Below, in pieces: positions 8,492 to 16,951 of a stretch of 64,000 bases of DNA. Every line of letters begins with the position of its first letter. The stretch's first letter is position 1. The notes beneath the pieces are model-generated. The model was given only the letters and a program-made list of their open reading frames with translations, was not told where the DNA came from and made no database searches. This DNA is from CBDDKS01 sp965230335 (GTDB taxonomy: Bacteria > Pseudomonadota > Gammaproteobacteria > Enterobacterales > Kangiellaceae). Where the stretch lies: assembly GCA_965230335.1 (NCBI GenBank), contig CBDDKS010000006.1:3004015-3068014 (forward strand), in the 5' to 3' direction. A program made the position numbers and the translations under genes.

Positions 8492-9430
8492 GTGAACTCC
8501 ATATTGTTTAACTTCAGACACTGGATATTAACATGCAGCATACTGTTGATTATGACAGGATGCTGCAATTTTAATTATTTTCATACACCAGGAAAGGTAG
8601 ATATTGCCCTACCTTTACAAAAAGAAAAAATGGATATTACTTTTAGCCATCAATTTTCTCAAAAAGGAAAAATGAGAACGGCTTTAAAAACAGTTGCCAT
8701 TATTATAGATGATTCAATAAAGCCACAAAAAAATAAGCCAGCACCTCCAGAAAAAAAGACAAAAGCTTCCACAGGCGTTGTACCGGTTTCATTCATAACA
8801 GAGCCATTTATTCATCGCTTGTTTCAATATCTGGAAAATGCTTTGATAACGGAAAAAATTGATGTCATAGACAGAAAAGAATTTATTGATACGGCATTAA
8901 AAAAACAATTAAAACCAGATAAAACCATACCTAAGCTGTTAGGTGCAGATGCACTATTAAAAATTCATCATATCGCTTTTGTTGAACAAAACTTTTCAAA
9001 AAATATAAACACCTTACGATTAGAACGTTGTAGTGGAGACAATGGTTATTTTTCATCACCTGTTACACATTTAAAATATCCTGATTTCTATCTACAACTA
9101 CATGGTAAGCTGGTGATGCATACAGGTATTGTCGCCGCTACATTTAATATTCAAGTGCCGGCATCTTCTCTTATTCAGAAAGAGGCTTATCACGCTGTGT
9201 ATGCTTTACAAAATAAAACAGAATTAAATGTTCAATATATTCATAAGAAAACGAAACCTTCCTATAAAGCGGCACTCAAACCCTCTGTACTCAACCAACA
9301 AGTCAGCGGATTAAACAATGGATTAAATATTAAAAACGCATCTTTACGCAATGCCGTATTACAACAATCTCTTTTTTGGATGGTACAAGCCCTATTTAAC
9401 GATGTTGAAGTTGAGTCAGAAAAACAGTAA
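8492..9430 (+). CDS. Putative lipoprotein of unknown function, CsgG-like fold possible
   Basis: A 312-residue protein starting with GTG at 8492, 21 bases after prpD. The N-terminus has a hydrophobic stretch ending LLIMTGC, a lipobox, so it is probably a lipoprotein anchored in a membrane. Residues about 105-155 read like the CsgG/TolB-N type of domain: an amphipathic helix, then EKIDVIDRKEFIDTAL and LLGADALLKI, where such domains have a vxdR...il pattern and a GADxxl strand. That is a weak, memory-based resemblance. There are no enzymatic motifs. Its placement between prpD and gcdH looks co-transcribed, but a link to propionate use is not evident. Confidence 0.55.
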   Translation: MNSILFNFRHWILTCSILLIMTGCCNFNYFHTPGKVDIALPLQKEKMDITFSHQFSQKGKMRTALKTVAIIIDDSIKPQKNKPAPPEKKTKASTGVVPVSFITEPFIHRLFQYLENALITEKIDVIDRKEFIDTALKKQLKPDKTIPKLLGADALLKIHHIAFVEQNFSKNINTLRLERCSGDNGYFSSPVTHLKYPDFYLQLHGKLVMHTGIVAATFNIQVPASSLIQKEAYHAVYALQNKTELNVQYIHKKTKPSYKAALKPSVLNQQVSGLNNGLNIKNASLRNAVLQQSLFWMVQALFNDVEVESEKQ

Positions 9431-9513
9431 AGTCTAGAGACTATTGATCTACTCCTGTTAATTTAAACTCGAAATCAGAATATCAGAATATCAAAGTATT
9501 AAGAGAGCCCTGT

Positions 9514-10683
9514 ATGCAAACTGCAAAGTGGAGTGATTTATTTCAATTAGAATCACAATTGACTGAAGACGAACGTTTGATCAAAGATGCTGCTTATCAA
9601 TATGCTCAAGAACACCTCCAGCCCAGAGTCTTGGAAGCAAATCGTAAAGAACATTTTGATGAAAGCATTATGCAGGAATTAGGAGAACGAGGCTTACTGG
9701 GATTAACCATAGAGGGCTATGGTTGTGCTGGAGCCAGTTATGTGGCCTATGGCTTGGTTGCCCGTGAAATTGAACGGGTGGATTCCGGTTATCGCTCGGC
9801 TTGCAGCGTACAGTCTTCTTTGGTCATGCATCCGATTTATAGTTTTGGTAGCGAACAGCAAAAACAGACGTATTTACCTAAATTAGCGACAGGAGAGTGG
9901 ATCGGCTGTTTTGGTTTAACAGAGCCAGATGCAGGCTCCGATCCTGGCAGTATGCGCACCAAAGCAACAGCAACGGAAGGCGGTTATTTATTATCAGGCA
10001 ATAAGACCTGGATAACCAATTCTCCAATTGCGGATGTTTTTGTTGTTTGGGCAAAAGATGATGATGGTGATATACGAGGCTTTATTCTGGAAAAAGCTAT
10101 GAAAGGCTTGTCAGCACCTAAAATAGAAGGCAAGTTTTCATTGAGAGCATCCATTACCGGGCAGATAGTTATGGATCAGGTATTTGTACCAGAAGAAAAT
10201 AAACTGCCCGATATAAAAGGACTAAAAGGGCCTTTCAGTTGTTTAAATATGGCACGTTATGGCATAGCCTGGGGCGCTCTAGGTGCCGCAGAGTTTTGTT
10301 GGCATGCAGCCCGTAAATATACACTTGAACGAAAACAATTCGATAAACCTTTAGCAGCAACACAGCTGGTGCAAAAGAAGCTGGCGGATATGCAAACAGA
10401 AATCACTTTGGGCTTACAGGCAGCATTAAGAGTGGGGCGCTTGATAGATGAAAAAGCGTTTGCACCCGAAATGATTTCTTTAATTAAACGCAATGCTTGC
10501 GGAAAAGCACTGGCTATTGCTCGTGAGGCAAGAGACATGCATGGTGGTAATGGCATCAGCGATGAATATCATGTTATTCGACATATGATGAACCTTGAAG
10601 CGGTCAACACCTATGAAGGAACACATGACGTCCATGCCTTGATATTGGGTAGAGCACAAACCAATTTGCAGGCGTTTAAATAA
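9514..10683 (+). CDS. gcdH: Glutaryl-CoA dehydrogenase
   Basis: A 389-residue acyl-CoA dehydrogenase. It carries the family patterns GCFGLTEPDAGSDPGSM (flavin and substrate binding), TWITNSPIADVFVVWA, ERKQFDKPLAATQLVQKKLA, and MHGGNGISDEYHVIRH. The catalytic Glu lies in NTYEGTHDVHALILGR, the form typical of glutaryl-CoA dehydrogenase, which oxidises and decarboxylates glutaryl-CoA to crotonyl-CoA in lysine and aromatic breakdown. The length is as expected. The gene starts at ATG 9514 about 80 bases after the lipoprotein gene. Substrate assignment among close relatives is by motif only. Confidence 0.9.
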   Translation: MQTAKWSDLFQLESQLTEDERLIKDAAYQYAQEHLQPRVLEANRKEHFDESIMQELGERGLLGLTIEGYGCAGASYVAYGLVAREIERVDSGYRSACSVQSSLVMHPIYSFGSEQQKQTYLPKLATGEWIGCFGLTEPDAGSDPGSMRTKATATEGGYLLSGNKTWITNSPIADVFVVWAKDDDGDIRGFILEKAMKGLSAPKIEGKFSLRASITGQIVMDQVFVPEENKLPDIKGLKGPFSCLNMARYGIAWGALGAAEFCWHAARKYTLERKQFDKPLAATQLVQKKLADMQTEITLGLQAALRVGRLIDEKAFAPEMISLIKRNACGKALAIAREARDMHGGNGISDEYHVIRHMMNLEAVNTYEGTHDVHALILGRAQTNLQAFK

Positions 10684-10850
10684 ACGGCATTCTTTAGAAG
10701 ATTTATATAGTTAATATATTAATTGAAAAAGAGTCTTTAACTGCTTGTTATTTAAATAAATAATTATTCTATAATTTACTTTAAATAAGGATATTAAAGA
10801 AAGGATGTAATTTATTGGTTATAGAATATCTTCCAAAGAGGTGATGATAA

Positions 10851-11057
10851 ATGTCAAGTCCTTACAAAAAATATGAAAATACAGATTTATGGAAATTAAT
10901 TGATAAATCTATCCGAGATTTAGTTGGCAACAATGATATTGAGCTATTAACAAAAAACGAATATATTGTTGGTTATCTTTGTAAACAAATATTGTCATCA
11001 GATAAAATAAAAACAGACAATCTATGTTCAGAAAAGGATTACAAGATGAATAACTAA
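10851..11057 (+). CDS. Small conserved hypothetical protein, 68 residues
   Basis: A 68-residue protein starting MSSPYKKYENTDLWKL with a good ribosome-binding site (GAGGTGATGATAA before the ATG). It contains LWKLIDKSIRDLVGNNDIELLT and EYIVGYLCKQI. I recall small proteins of this pattern in many bacteria, annotated as hypothetical. Small acidic-helical proteins of this type often accompany toxin or RHS loci, and here an RHS tip follows 26 bases later, so it might be an orphan immunity or accessory gene; that is inference. It has no export signal. Confidence 0.6.
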   Translation: MSSPYKKYENTDLWKLIDKSIRDLVGNNDIELLTKNEYIVGYLCKQILSSDKIKTDNLCSEKDYKMNN

Positions 11058-11082
11058 TTTCTCAGAAAGGGATTTATTTTTT

Positions 11083-11844
11083 ATCGGCTTCCCAGGACAA
11101 TACTGGGATACAGAAAAAGACAGTTGGTATAACCATCATCGAGATTATGATGCTAACTTGGGTAGATATTTACAATCCGATCCGTTAGGATTGGCTGCAG
11201 GTGTCAATACTTATGGGTATGTGAGAGGTAACCCACTTAGACATGTAGATTCGGCAGGCACGATGGATACTGGCATGACTAGAATGATGGACATGGATGA
11301 TCGAGCTTTCTTGTCAGGGAAAATGTCAGAGTCTGAGTGGAAAGCAAGAATGCAGGCTAGAGCTGTCGGTGCTGGATTTGGTGTTGGAGTTAGTGCTGTT
11401 GCTGTTTTAGGTGCAAAAGTGATAGCAGGAATGGGTGTTGCTGGTACTCTTAAAGAGGGAGGGCAAGCTACACTTGAATGGAGTACGGGTATTAGTTTAG
11501 ACTTTATACCTAGTATTAAAAATGCTGGAAAGTTTTGTAAGAGTTTTGCAAAAGGAGCAGGAAGCTTAAAGAACTTAATGAAAAACTCACCATTTAAGCC
11601 CACGCAATTGGCGACAAAAATGGATTTGAAAAAAGTTGATCAATTTTCGGATATGATGAAAAGCGGCAAGTGGGATTGGAGTAAGAGCAAAATCATTGTG
11701 GATAAAAATGGTGCTCTTATGAGTGGCCATCACCGTGTTGTAGCTGCTGAAAAAGCTGGCGTCAAAATTCCTGAGAGTGCTATTCATCGCTTTGATGGCG
11801 TAACTGAACGCGTAGTGCATGAATGGTCGGATGTTCTGAAGTAA
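11083..11844 (+). pseudogene. Detached C-terminal tip of an RHS protein with ParB/Srx-like toxin domain
   Basis: RHS core homology begins near 11083 (FPGQYWDTEKDSWYNHHRDYD at 11089-11151) and continues GRYLQSDPLGL and NTYGYVRGNPL, the classic RHS core. The frame is closed upstream by TGA at 11047 and has no ATG before homology begins, so the long N-terminal barrel is missing. Translation could start at TTG 11158, giving 228 residues. After the core come a Gly/Ala hydrophobic stretch (about residues 68-98 from that TTG) and a last 80 residues with IIVDKNGALMSGHHRVVAAE, like the GHHR motif of ParB/sulfiredoxin-type domains used in polymorphic toxins. A candidate immunity gene follows 10 bases later. 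It is probably an orphan tip kept as a recombination cassette. Confidence 0.72.
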
Positions 11845-11854
11845 GGTGTTTTTT

Positions 11855-12253
11855 ATGGGGTGCGAAGACTTTCAGGTGATGCTGAAATCAAGAGAACCTA
11901 CTTTTATTGAGGTGTGTGACTTTTTAAAATCGCACACCAATATTAAATTGGTTAAAGGTTCTTATTTTGAATATCGAGATGATAACCATCTAATCGAGTT
12001 TGAAGTTCGTGACACTGAAGTTTCTCTACGGTTTGCGTTGTGTAATCCTGACACGGTAGATGATGTTTTTGTAAAGTTGATTAATTATTTGTCTAATAGA
12101 TTTTCTTTGGATGTTGTTGTGATGGATGATCCGGGGGCTGCTGGTCTTAAGGATAGTATTCTATATAAGCGAGGGTTGTGGAAAAAAGACTTTGGAGATG
12201 TGGTCGAAGCATTAAGTTGCGACCAAGCAATAGAAAAATATGTTTTGAGTTAA
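11855..12253 (+). CDS. Candidate immunity protein for the RHS tip
   Basis: A 132-residue cytosolic protein without recognised motifs, acidic, with a predicted mixed alpha/beta make-up. The frame can start at GTG 11846, but AAGG at 11843-11846 is placed 8 bases before the ATG at 11855. It follows the RHS tip by 10 bases in the same direction, the standard arrangement of an immunity gene after an RHS toxin tip. That position is the only ground for the call. Its stop overlaps the stop of the convergent receiver gene at 12250-12253. Confidence 0.5.
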   Translation: MGCEDFQVMLKSREPTFIEVCDFLKSHTNIKLVKGSYFEYRDDNHLIEFEVRDTEVSLRFALCNPDTVDDVFVKLINYLSNRFSLDVVVMDDPGAAGLKDSILYKRGLWKKDFGDVVEALSCDQAIEKYVLS

Positions 12254-12591
12254 GTAATACTATCTATTATTGACTGAATTTTTTTAAAATCCATTTTTCC
12301 GCATATAGCATTAGCCCCGGCGTTGAAAATCAAGTTATTACCTCTTGAGTGAGATGAAGTTGCAATAATTTTTATACTTGGATAAAGCTGCTTTATTTTT
12401 ATTGTGACTTCATCACCCTTGCAATCATCAAGGTCGTAGTCGATTAGTGCAAGATCAAAAAGATCATTTGATTCTAGTTCCTCTAAAGCTGAACGCATGC
12501 TTGGAACAACTTTAACTTGATGATTTGCAAGGAATGCTTTAGTAACAGTTTTTGCAAATACAGAATGATTTTCAATAAATAATATTCGCAT
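12250..12591 (-). CDS. Stand-alone response-regulator receiver domain protein
   Basis: A 113-residue protein consisting of one CheY-like receiver domain. It shows the acidic pair after the first strand (FIENHS, slightly changed), the phospho-acceptor Asp in LALIDYDLDDCKG, the Ser/Thr of IIATSSHSRG, and the conserved Lys in CGKMDFKK. There is no output domain, so it would act by protein binding or phosphotransfer. AAAGGT lies just before its ATG. No histidine kinase is adjacent. It lies in the accessory patch next to ssrA. Confidence 0.85.
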   Translation of the reverse strand: MRILFIENHSVFAKTVTKAFLANHQVKVVPSMRSALEELESNDLFDLALIDYDLDDCKGDEVTIKIKQLYPSIKIIATSSHSRGNNLIFNAGANAICGKMDFKKIQSIIDSIT

Positions 12592-12621
12592 ATTACCTTT
12601 CTAAGACGTTGTGGAATGCTC

Positions 12622-12661
12622 CCCAAATCTTAAGCCACCTGTGCAGGGTTATAGATTTGGG
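12622..12661. repeat. 9-base inverted repeat downstream of ssrA
   Basis: CCCAAATCT at 12622-12630 and AGATTTGGG at 12653-12661 are perfect inverted copies with a 22-base loop. The structure lies about 60 bases beyond the 3' end of ssrA and just before the receiver gene. It lacks a clear T-run in either direction, so a terminator role is unsure. Confidence 0.4.
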
Positions 12662-12721
12662 AATATAGTGAAGTCTGTAAGAGCAGGCACAAATACAGTA
12701 AAACACCATCAAAAAGATAGT

Positions 12722-13068
12722 TGGTGGAAGCGGCGGGAATCGAACCCGCGTCCGCAAATTCTCCCCTTAAAGTTCTACATGCTTAGCCTCGTCTTTAATT
12801 TAACCAGAAACGATCCGACGGACAGGATGCTGCTGGAGAGCTTGTAAAGATTTAACGGTTGGGCCACAAGCAGGCTTACCCGCGAGTTTCTGTATATGAC
12901 TGTCGAGTTCCTACCAGAAACACTCAGAATCGACAGTTAGCCATTAAGCGGCTAAAGCGTAGTTATCGTCGTTTGCGACTATAAATTACAGCTAGTGTTT
13001 ACGAGGTTCGCTGTCACCTCGGCATGCCCTTTAAGCTTTGTAATCCACGTCGAAGCCATGTCGCCCCC
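12722..13068 (-). ncRNA. ssrA: Transfer-messenger RNA (tmRNA)
   Basis: Both ends are diagnostic. The 5' end, reading from 13068 on the minus strand, is GGGGGCGACATGGCTTCGAC. The 3' end is the tRNA-like T-arm GGGTTCGAATCCC followed by CCGCTTCCACCA, with CCA encoded at 12722-12724. The length is about 347 bases. The tag frame on the minus strand at 12976-12944 reads ANDDNYALAA followed by TAA, a common gammaproteobacterial proteolysis tag. With SmpB (17832-18302) it rescues stalled ribosomes. The plus-strand frame containing ESNPRPQ over this region is an artefact of the tRNA-like end. Confidence 0.98.
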
Positions 13069-13518
13069 ATAGGATGTTTTCATTCCCTTGTTATCTGTAT
13101 TGTATCACAGATTCTGATGGATATACCGACTCTGTTTGAAGAGGCTGGTATACACTATTCTATATTGTTGTTTTATGTTACTTTTTCAAGGGTGTTAGTG
13201 TTTTTTACTATGAATTTAACCCAATACTCTTTGATAAACAGCCCCTAATGTTGTGAAAATAAAAAGCACATAAAAAAATATTTCCAAATGAAATATTTTT
13301 CTCAAGAATGATAAAATTTGAAAAGCTTAGTCCATATTTTATCCATTGTTTTTTATATTTACTCTTTAAATGCCTGATTTTCAGCTATTATTACAACAGT
13401 TTATTGTTCAATTTAGTGACTGACACAACACTTTTAAATGCATTTATTCTGTATGATGACCCATTATTTTTTTGAGATAGTTAGATTTTATTTATTTTGA
13501 CAAACATCGTACAATAAA
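13069..13518. promoter_or_regulatory. Intergenic region between ssrA and the PP2C gene
   Basis: 450 bases without a convincing gene. On the minus strand an extended -10 candidate, TGTGATACAAT, lies about 30-40 bases before the mature tmRNA 5' end, consistent with a precursor trimmed at its 5' end. A partial copy of the dispersed palindrome arm (GATAAACAGCCCCTA) is at 13233-13247. The remainder is AT-rich; TTGACA at 13497-13502 is close to the next start codon and has no good -10 partner before it. Confidence 0.45.
13233..13247 (+). repeat. Partial arm of the dispersed palindromic repeat
   Basis: GATAAACAGCCCCTA here is identical to the inner 15 bases of the right arm of the palindrome at 519-580. 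The matching left arm is not present nearby. It lies between genes, about 165 bases beyond the mature ssrA 5' end. Confidence 0.5.
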
Positions 13519-14385
13519 ATGAATGAATACAATAAGTTATTAAAAAAAGAGATAGATTTGAGTCCTTCAGCCTCTAAACCATTATTTCCAGAAAACATGT
13601 ATGAAGAATATGTTTGTGTTACAGATTCTGGCAAAGTACGTGAACTCAATGAAGACGCCTGTTTTTGTAGTGCAGAAGAAGGCTTATGGATCGTTGCTGA
13701 TGGTATGGGAGGGCATTCTTGTGGAGAAGTCGCGAGTGCTTTAGCTGTAGCTTCTGTGAGAGAGTCCTGTTTAAATGGCAGTGATATGTCGTTAGCGATT
13801 CAAAAAGCACACCACGATGTGTTAACGGCAGCTAAAAATGATGCTTCTGCTGATGGTATGGGCACCACCATAGTGACAGCAAAAGCCAATAATGACGACC
13901 AATGCTTGATTTCCTGGGTAGGGGACAGCCGGGCTTATTTATGGGATAAATCACTGAATACCTTAAAGCAGTTGACACGGGATCATTCTTTAGTAGAGCG
14001 TTTATTGGAGGCTGGGCTGATTTCTGAAAATGAAGCCAAAATACACCCTCAAAGACATATGATCACTCAATGTTTGGGTTCTAAAGAGTTAGAAAGCTTA
14101 CAAGTTGATGAAGTTGCATTTCAATGGCAACCGGAACAAATCCTCCTCTTGTGTAGTGATGGGTTAACCGAAGAATTATCCGATGAAGATATAACAATGT
14201 TTTTTACATCCACTTCAGATATTAAAAAATTATCTGAACAGTTACTGACGACAGCGCTGAATAATGGTGGACAAGATAATATTTCACTGGTTTTATTGAA
14301 ATCACCTTGTAAACCACCTGAAGGATGGCAGCGTTTGTTTTATAACATGAAAAATTGGATAAAACGATTAATTAATGCTTCATAA
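13519..14385 (+). CDS. PP2C-family serine/threonine protein phosphatase
   Basis: A 288-residue PPM-type phosphatase. Motifs in order: RELNEDACF (metal Asp46), WIVADGMGGHSCGE (metal Asp61), MGTTIVTA, SWVGDSRAYLW, QLTRDHSLVERLLEAG, LLLCSDGLTEEL and GGQDNISLVLL with the last metal Asp. It is soluble. The first 30 residues are outside the domain, and a second ATG at 13597 is possible. It heads a cluster with an FHA protein and a Ser/Thr kinase, so it probably reverses that kinase's phosphorylation. Such trios also occur in type VI secretion clusters, but no secretion gene is present here. Confidence 0.94.
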   Translation: MNEYNKLLKKEIDLSPSASKPLFPENMYEEYVCVTDSGKVRELNEDACFCSAEEGLWIVADGMGGHSCGEVASALAVASVRESCLNGSDMSLAIQKAHHDVLTAAKNDASADGMGTTIVTAKANNDDQCLISWVGDSRAYLWDKSLNTLKQLTRDHSLVERLLEAGLISENEAKIHPQRHMITQCLGSKELESLQVDEVAFQWQPEQILLLCSDGLTEELSDEDITMFFTSTSDIKKLSEQLLTTALNNGGQDNISLVLLKSPCKPPEGWQRLFYNMKNWIKRLINAS

Positions 14386-14443
14386 ACATGTCTTATTATG
14401 AATTAGAAAGCACGATCCTGTTGCTTTAAGTAGGTGATTCACT

Positions 14444-14968
14444 ATGGCTGATAAAGCAGATAAAGTTGGTCCACAAGGTACTCAGGTTTTTGAATTAAGC
14501 GAAATTGAGTCAATATTAACCAACGCATCAGAACAAAACGCAAGTTCTATTGATGTAAAGCCTGCTCTCATAGGTATTAATGAACCTATGGTTGGTCATC
14601 AGGTGGTACTTGAACAACAAAAATATCGTATAGGTCGATCAGAAGAGAATGAAATCATCGTCAACGAAACCAGTGTCTCATCGTCTCATGCACAAATGGT
14701 GTTTCGTGATGGACAATGGAGAATTATTAATTTGCTATCATCGAATGGCACTTATGTGAATGGAGAAAAAATTGCAGAATCTATTTTATTTCCAGGCGAT
14801 CAAATCCGTTTAGGCAATGTTGAATTTATGTTTATTAATAGTGATGATGTTGATATATCAAATAATAAAACAGCATCAAAACCTATCAATGCATTTACAA
14901 AAACATTATTATCAGCAGGATTTATTTTAATTATTTTTGTTTTGCTGGGCTATATTATATTTGGATAA
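14444..14968 (+). CDS. FHA-domain protein with C-terminal membrane anchor
   Basis: A 174-residue protein. Residues about 48-132 are a forkhead-associated domain with all the phosphothreonine-binding marks: YRIGRS (Arg65), SSSHAQ (Ser/His around 81-82) and SNGTYVNG (Asn101). Residues about 149-172 are a single hydrophobic segment, making this a tail-anchored membrane protein with the FHA domain in the cytoplasm. It lies 58 bases after the phosphatase and its stop overlaps the kinase start (TAATG). It likely docks on the phosphorylated kinase or a kinase target. Confidence 0.92.
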   Translation: MADKADKVGPQGTQVFELSEIESILTNASEQNASSIDVKPALIGINEPMVGHQVVLEQQKYRIGRSEENEIIVNETSVSSSHAQMVFRDGQWRIINLLSSNGTYVNGEKIAESILFPGDQIRLGNVEFMFINSDDVDISNNKTASKPINAFTKTLLSAGFILIIFVLLGYIIFG

Positions 14969-16905
14969 TGAATGTGCGTAATCGATTTAAGACATTATTG
15001 GAAAAAACAAAGTTAACCAAAAATGATCCTGAGATTAAATCAGAAGTACCACCACCTGTTTATAATAATACAATGCCTTCACAGCAAGATGATAAGAGTG
15101 AGCAGGATGTCAATACAAAACCATCAGAATCATCACAAAATCAACATTTATTAAGGCCTTCGGTTAAACAAAATCTAGAACATCAAGACACTTTAATATT
15201 TCAATCCAAGCCTAAGTCCATCGGTCGATATAAAATCTTAGAAGAAATCGGTAGAGGTGCCATGGCCTATGTGTATAAAGCCTATGATCCTGAAATTGAT
15301 CGTTTTCTAGCCGTAAAAGTACTGCGCGAAGATTTAGCCACCAATGACGATTATCGTAAAGGTTTTATCAGAGAAGCGAAATTTGCAGGTCAATTAGCAC
15401 ACCCAAACATTGTCACTGTGTATGATGTCGGTGTTGCTGATGATAAACCTTATATTGCCATGGAGTTATTGGATGGTGTTCCACTGGATGAACTGCTAAA
15501 GAAACGTTTACGTTTACCTTTGAAGTATGTTTTAGGTATTGTGATTCAGTTATCAAGAGCCTTGTATTATGCACACAAACAAGGTGTTATTCACAGGGAT
15601 ATTAAACCAGGCAATATTATTTGTTTGACCGACCACAAAACATTTAAGTTAACCGATTTTGGTATTGCTCAACTGGATGAATCTATTTCTACAGAAGATG
15701 GTTATAGTGATAAAGTGCTGGGTACACCAGAATACATGCCTCCAGAACAAATACTGGGCCACCAAATAGACGCACGATCGGATCTTTACTCTTTAGGTGT
15801 ATTAATTTATACCTTATTAAGTGGCAAAACACCTTTTGTTGCAGATGACTATGGAGAGCTGTTTAAAAAAATAGTCAAAGATAAAGCACCTTCACTAGAA
15901 GTGGATAATGTGACATTTCATGATGAAATAAAAGATATTGTTCGTAAATTATTACAAAAACAACCTGAAAAAAGATATCAAAATGCTGCTCAATTGATGT
16001 TGGACTTAAAAGAGCTGATTCAAATTATGGAGATGGAAAAAAAACAAAAAACCACAAACAATTTTACTTCGTTAAAATTAAGATGGACATTAGGCATGGC
16101 TGGATTGGTGATGAGCACCATGTTCATTGGCTTGGTTGTTGTGTATTTTCAACAGTTTCAGTCTATGCGTGATATGGTAATAGATAACAACCGTTCTTTT
16201 GCAAAGATGATAGCTTTTGAAATTGCGGAGCCTTTATTGACAGAAGATATGGTTGCATTGAATGCTATCGTTGCTGATTTAAAAAAGAATCAGGAACTTG
16301 AATACATTAGTATTCGTAATTTAAAAGGCATCATTTTAGCAAGTACTGTTGAACAGGAAAAAAACAAGACCTTTATTTTAAATACCAATGCAGAATTTAT
16401 GCATGAAAGTGACGGTAGCAGTGTTTATGAACGAAAAGTAAATGAAGAACATAGGGTTTTCGATATAGACTCAGATATTAAATACCAGGATGCTTATTTG
16501 GGTAGGGTCTATTTAACATTTTCTGCCGATAAACTGATCAATACTACTCGAGTGACTTTGTTCATCATGGTTGCATTGATGCTGGTTACTTTAGTCGCAG
16601 TATTTTCTTTAAGTTGGATTTTTGCTCATAAAGTATCCAGTCAAATTCGTAAAGTGATACAGGCATTGGAACGTGTCAGAAGAGGACAGTTGGGACGTCG
16701 TTTATCTATTGAAAAAAATGATGAGTTTGGTCGTTTAAATGAAGCCTTTAATAATATGAGTGAATCTTTAGAGTTAAGGTTTGAAAATAAAGAGCAATAT
16801 TTATCTGAAGAAATGAGCCATTTAAATGTTTCTCAAGTGTCAGCATCAGATAATTCGCTGCCGGTTGATGAACAGGAAACCATGGTGATTCATCAGGAAA
16901 AATAA
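14968..16905 (+). CDS. Membrane Hanks-type serine/threonine kinase with periplasmic sensor and HAMP domain
   Basis: 645 residues. A Ser/Gln-rich leader (1-85) is followed by a full protein kinase domain (about 88-350): IGRGAMAYVYKA loop, AVK Lys117, helix-C Glu136, HRD 209-211 with Asp211, DFG at 230-232 and GTPEYMPPEQI. A membrane segment (about 373-395) leads to a periplasmic region of about 135 residues, a second membrane segment (about 530-553), then a HAMP linker (about 554-606) and a short acidic tail. Most bacterial Ser/Thr kinases have one membrane pass and an external sensor; the HAMP after a second pass is more like a chemoreceptor or histidine kinase. The gene is translationally coupled to the FHA gene. 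Confidence 0.93.
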   Translation: MNVRNRFKTLLEKTKLTKNDPEIKSEVPPPVYNNTMPSQQDDKSEQDVNTKPSESSQNQHLLRPSVKQNLEHQDTLIFQSKPKSIGRYKILEEIGRGAMAYVYKAYDPEIDRFLAVKVLREDLATNDDYRKGFIREAKFAGQLAHPNIVTVYDVGVADDKPYIAMELLDGVPLDELLKKRLRLPLKYVLGIVIQLSRALYYAHKQGVIHRDIKPGNIICLTDHKTFKLTDFGIAQLDESISTEDGYSDKVLGTPEYMPPEQILGHQIDARSDLYSLGVLIYTLLSGKTPFVADDYGELFKKIVKDKAPSLEVDNVTFHDEIKDIVRKLLQKQPEKRYQNAAQLMLDLKELIQIMEMEKKQKTTNNFTSLKLRWTLGMAGLVMSTMFIGLVVVYFQQFQSMRDMVIDNNRSFAKMIAFEIAEPLLTEDMVALNAIVADLKKNQELEYISIRNLKGIILASTVEQEKNKTFILNTNAEFMHESDGSSVYERKVNEEHRVFDIDSDIKYQDAYLGRVYLTFSADKLINTTRVTLFIMVALMLVTLVAVFSLSWIFAHKVSSQIRKVIQALERVRRGQLGRRLSIEKNDEFGRLNEAFNNMSESLELRFENKEQYLSEEMSHLNVSQVSASDNSLPVDEQETMVIHQEK

Positions 16906-16951
16906 ACTCAGCCCAAAGGGTTAAGCCTGTAAAAGATAAACTAGGCTCTAG

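Noticed and set aside
12722..12760. Attachment site duplication of the ssrA 3' end
   Set aside because: I looked for a second copy of the GGCGGGAATCGAACCCGC stretch toward 10.7 kb and found none, so no attL/attR pair can be claimed.
12611..12847. Plus-strand frame with ESNPRPQ-like residues
   Set aside because: It is the antisense of the tRNA-like 3' part of ssrA; this peptide is a well-known false call at tRNA and tmRNA ends.
13519..16905. Type VI secretion regulation cluster
   Set aside because: Phosphatase, FHA and kinase occur in such clusters, but no secretion structural gene is within the window.
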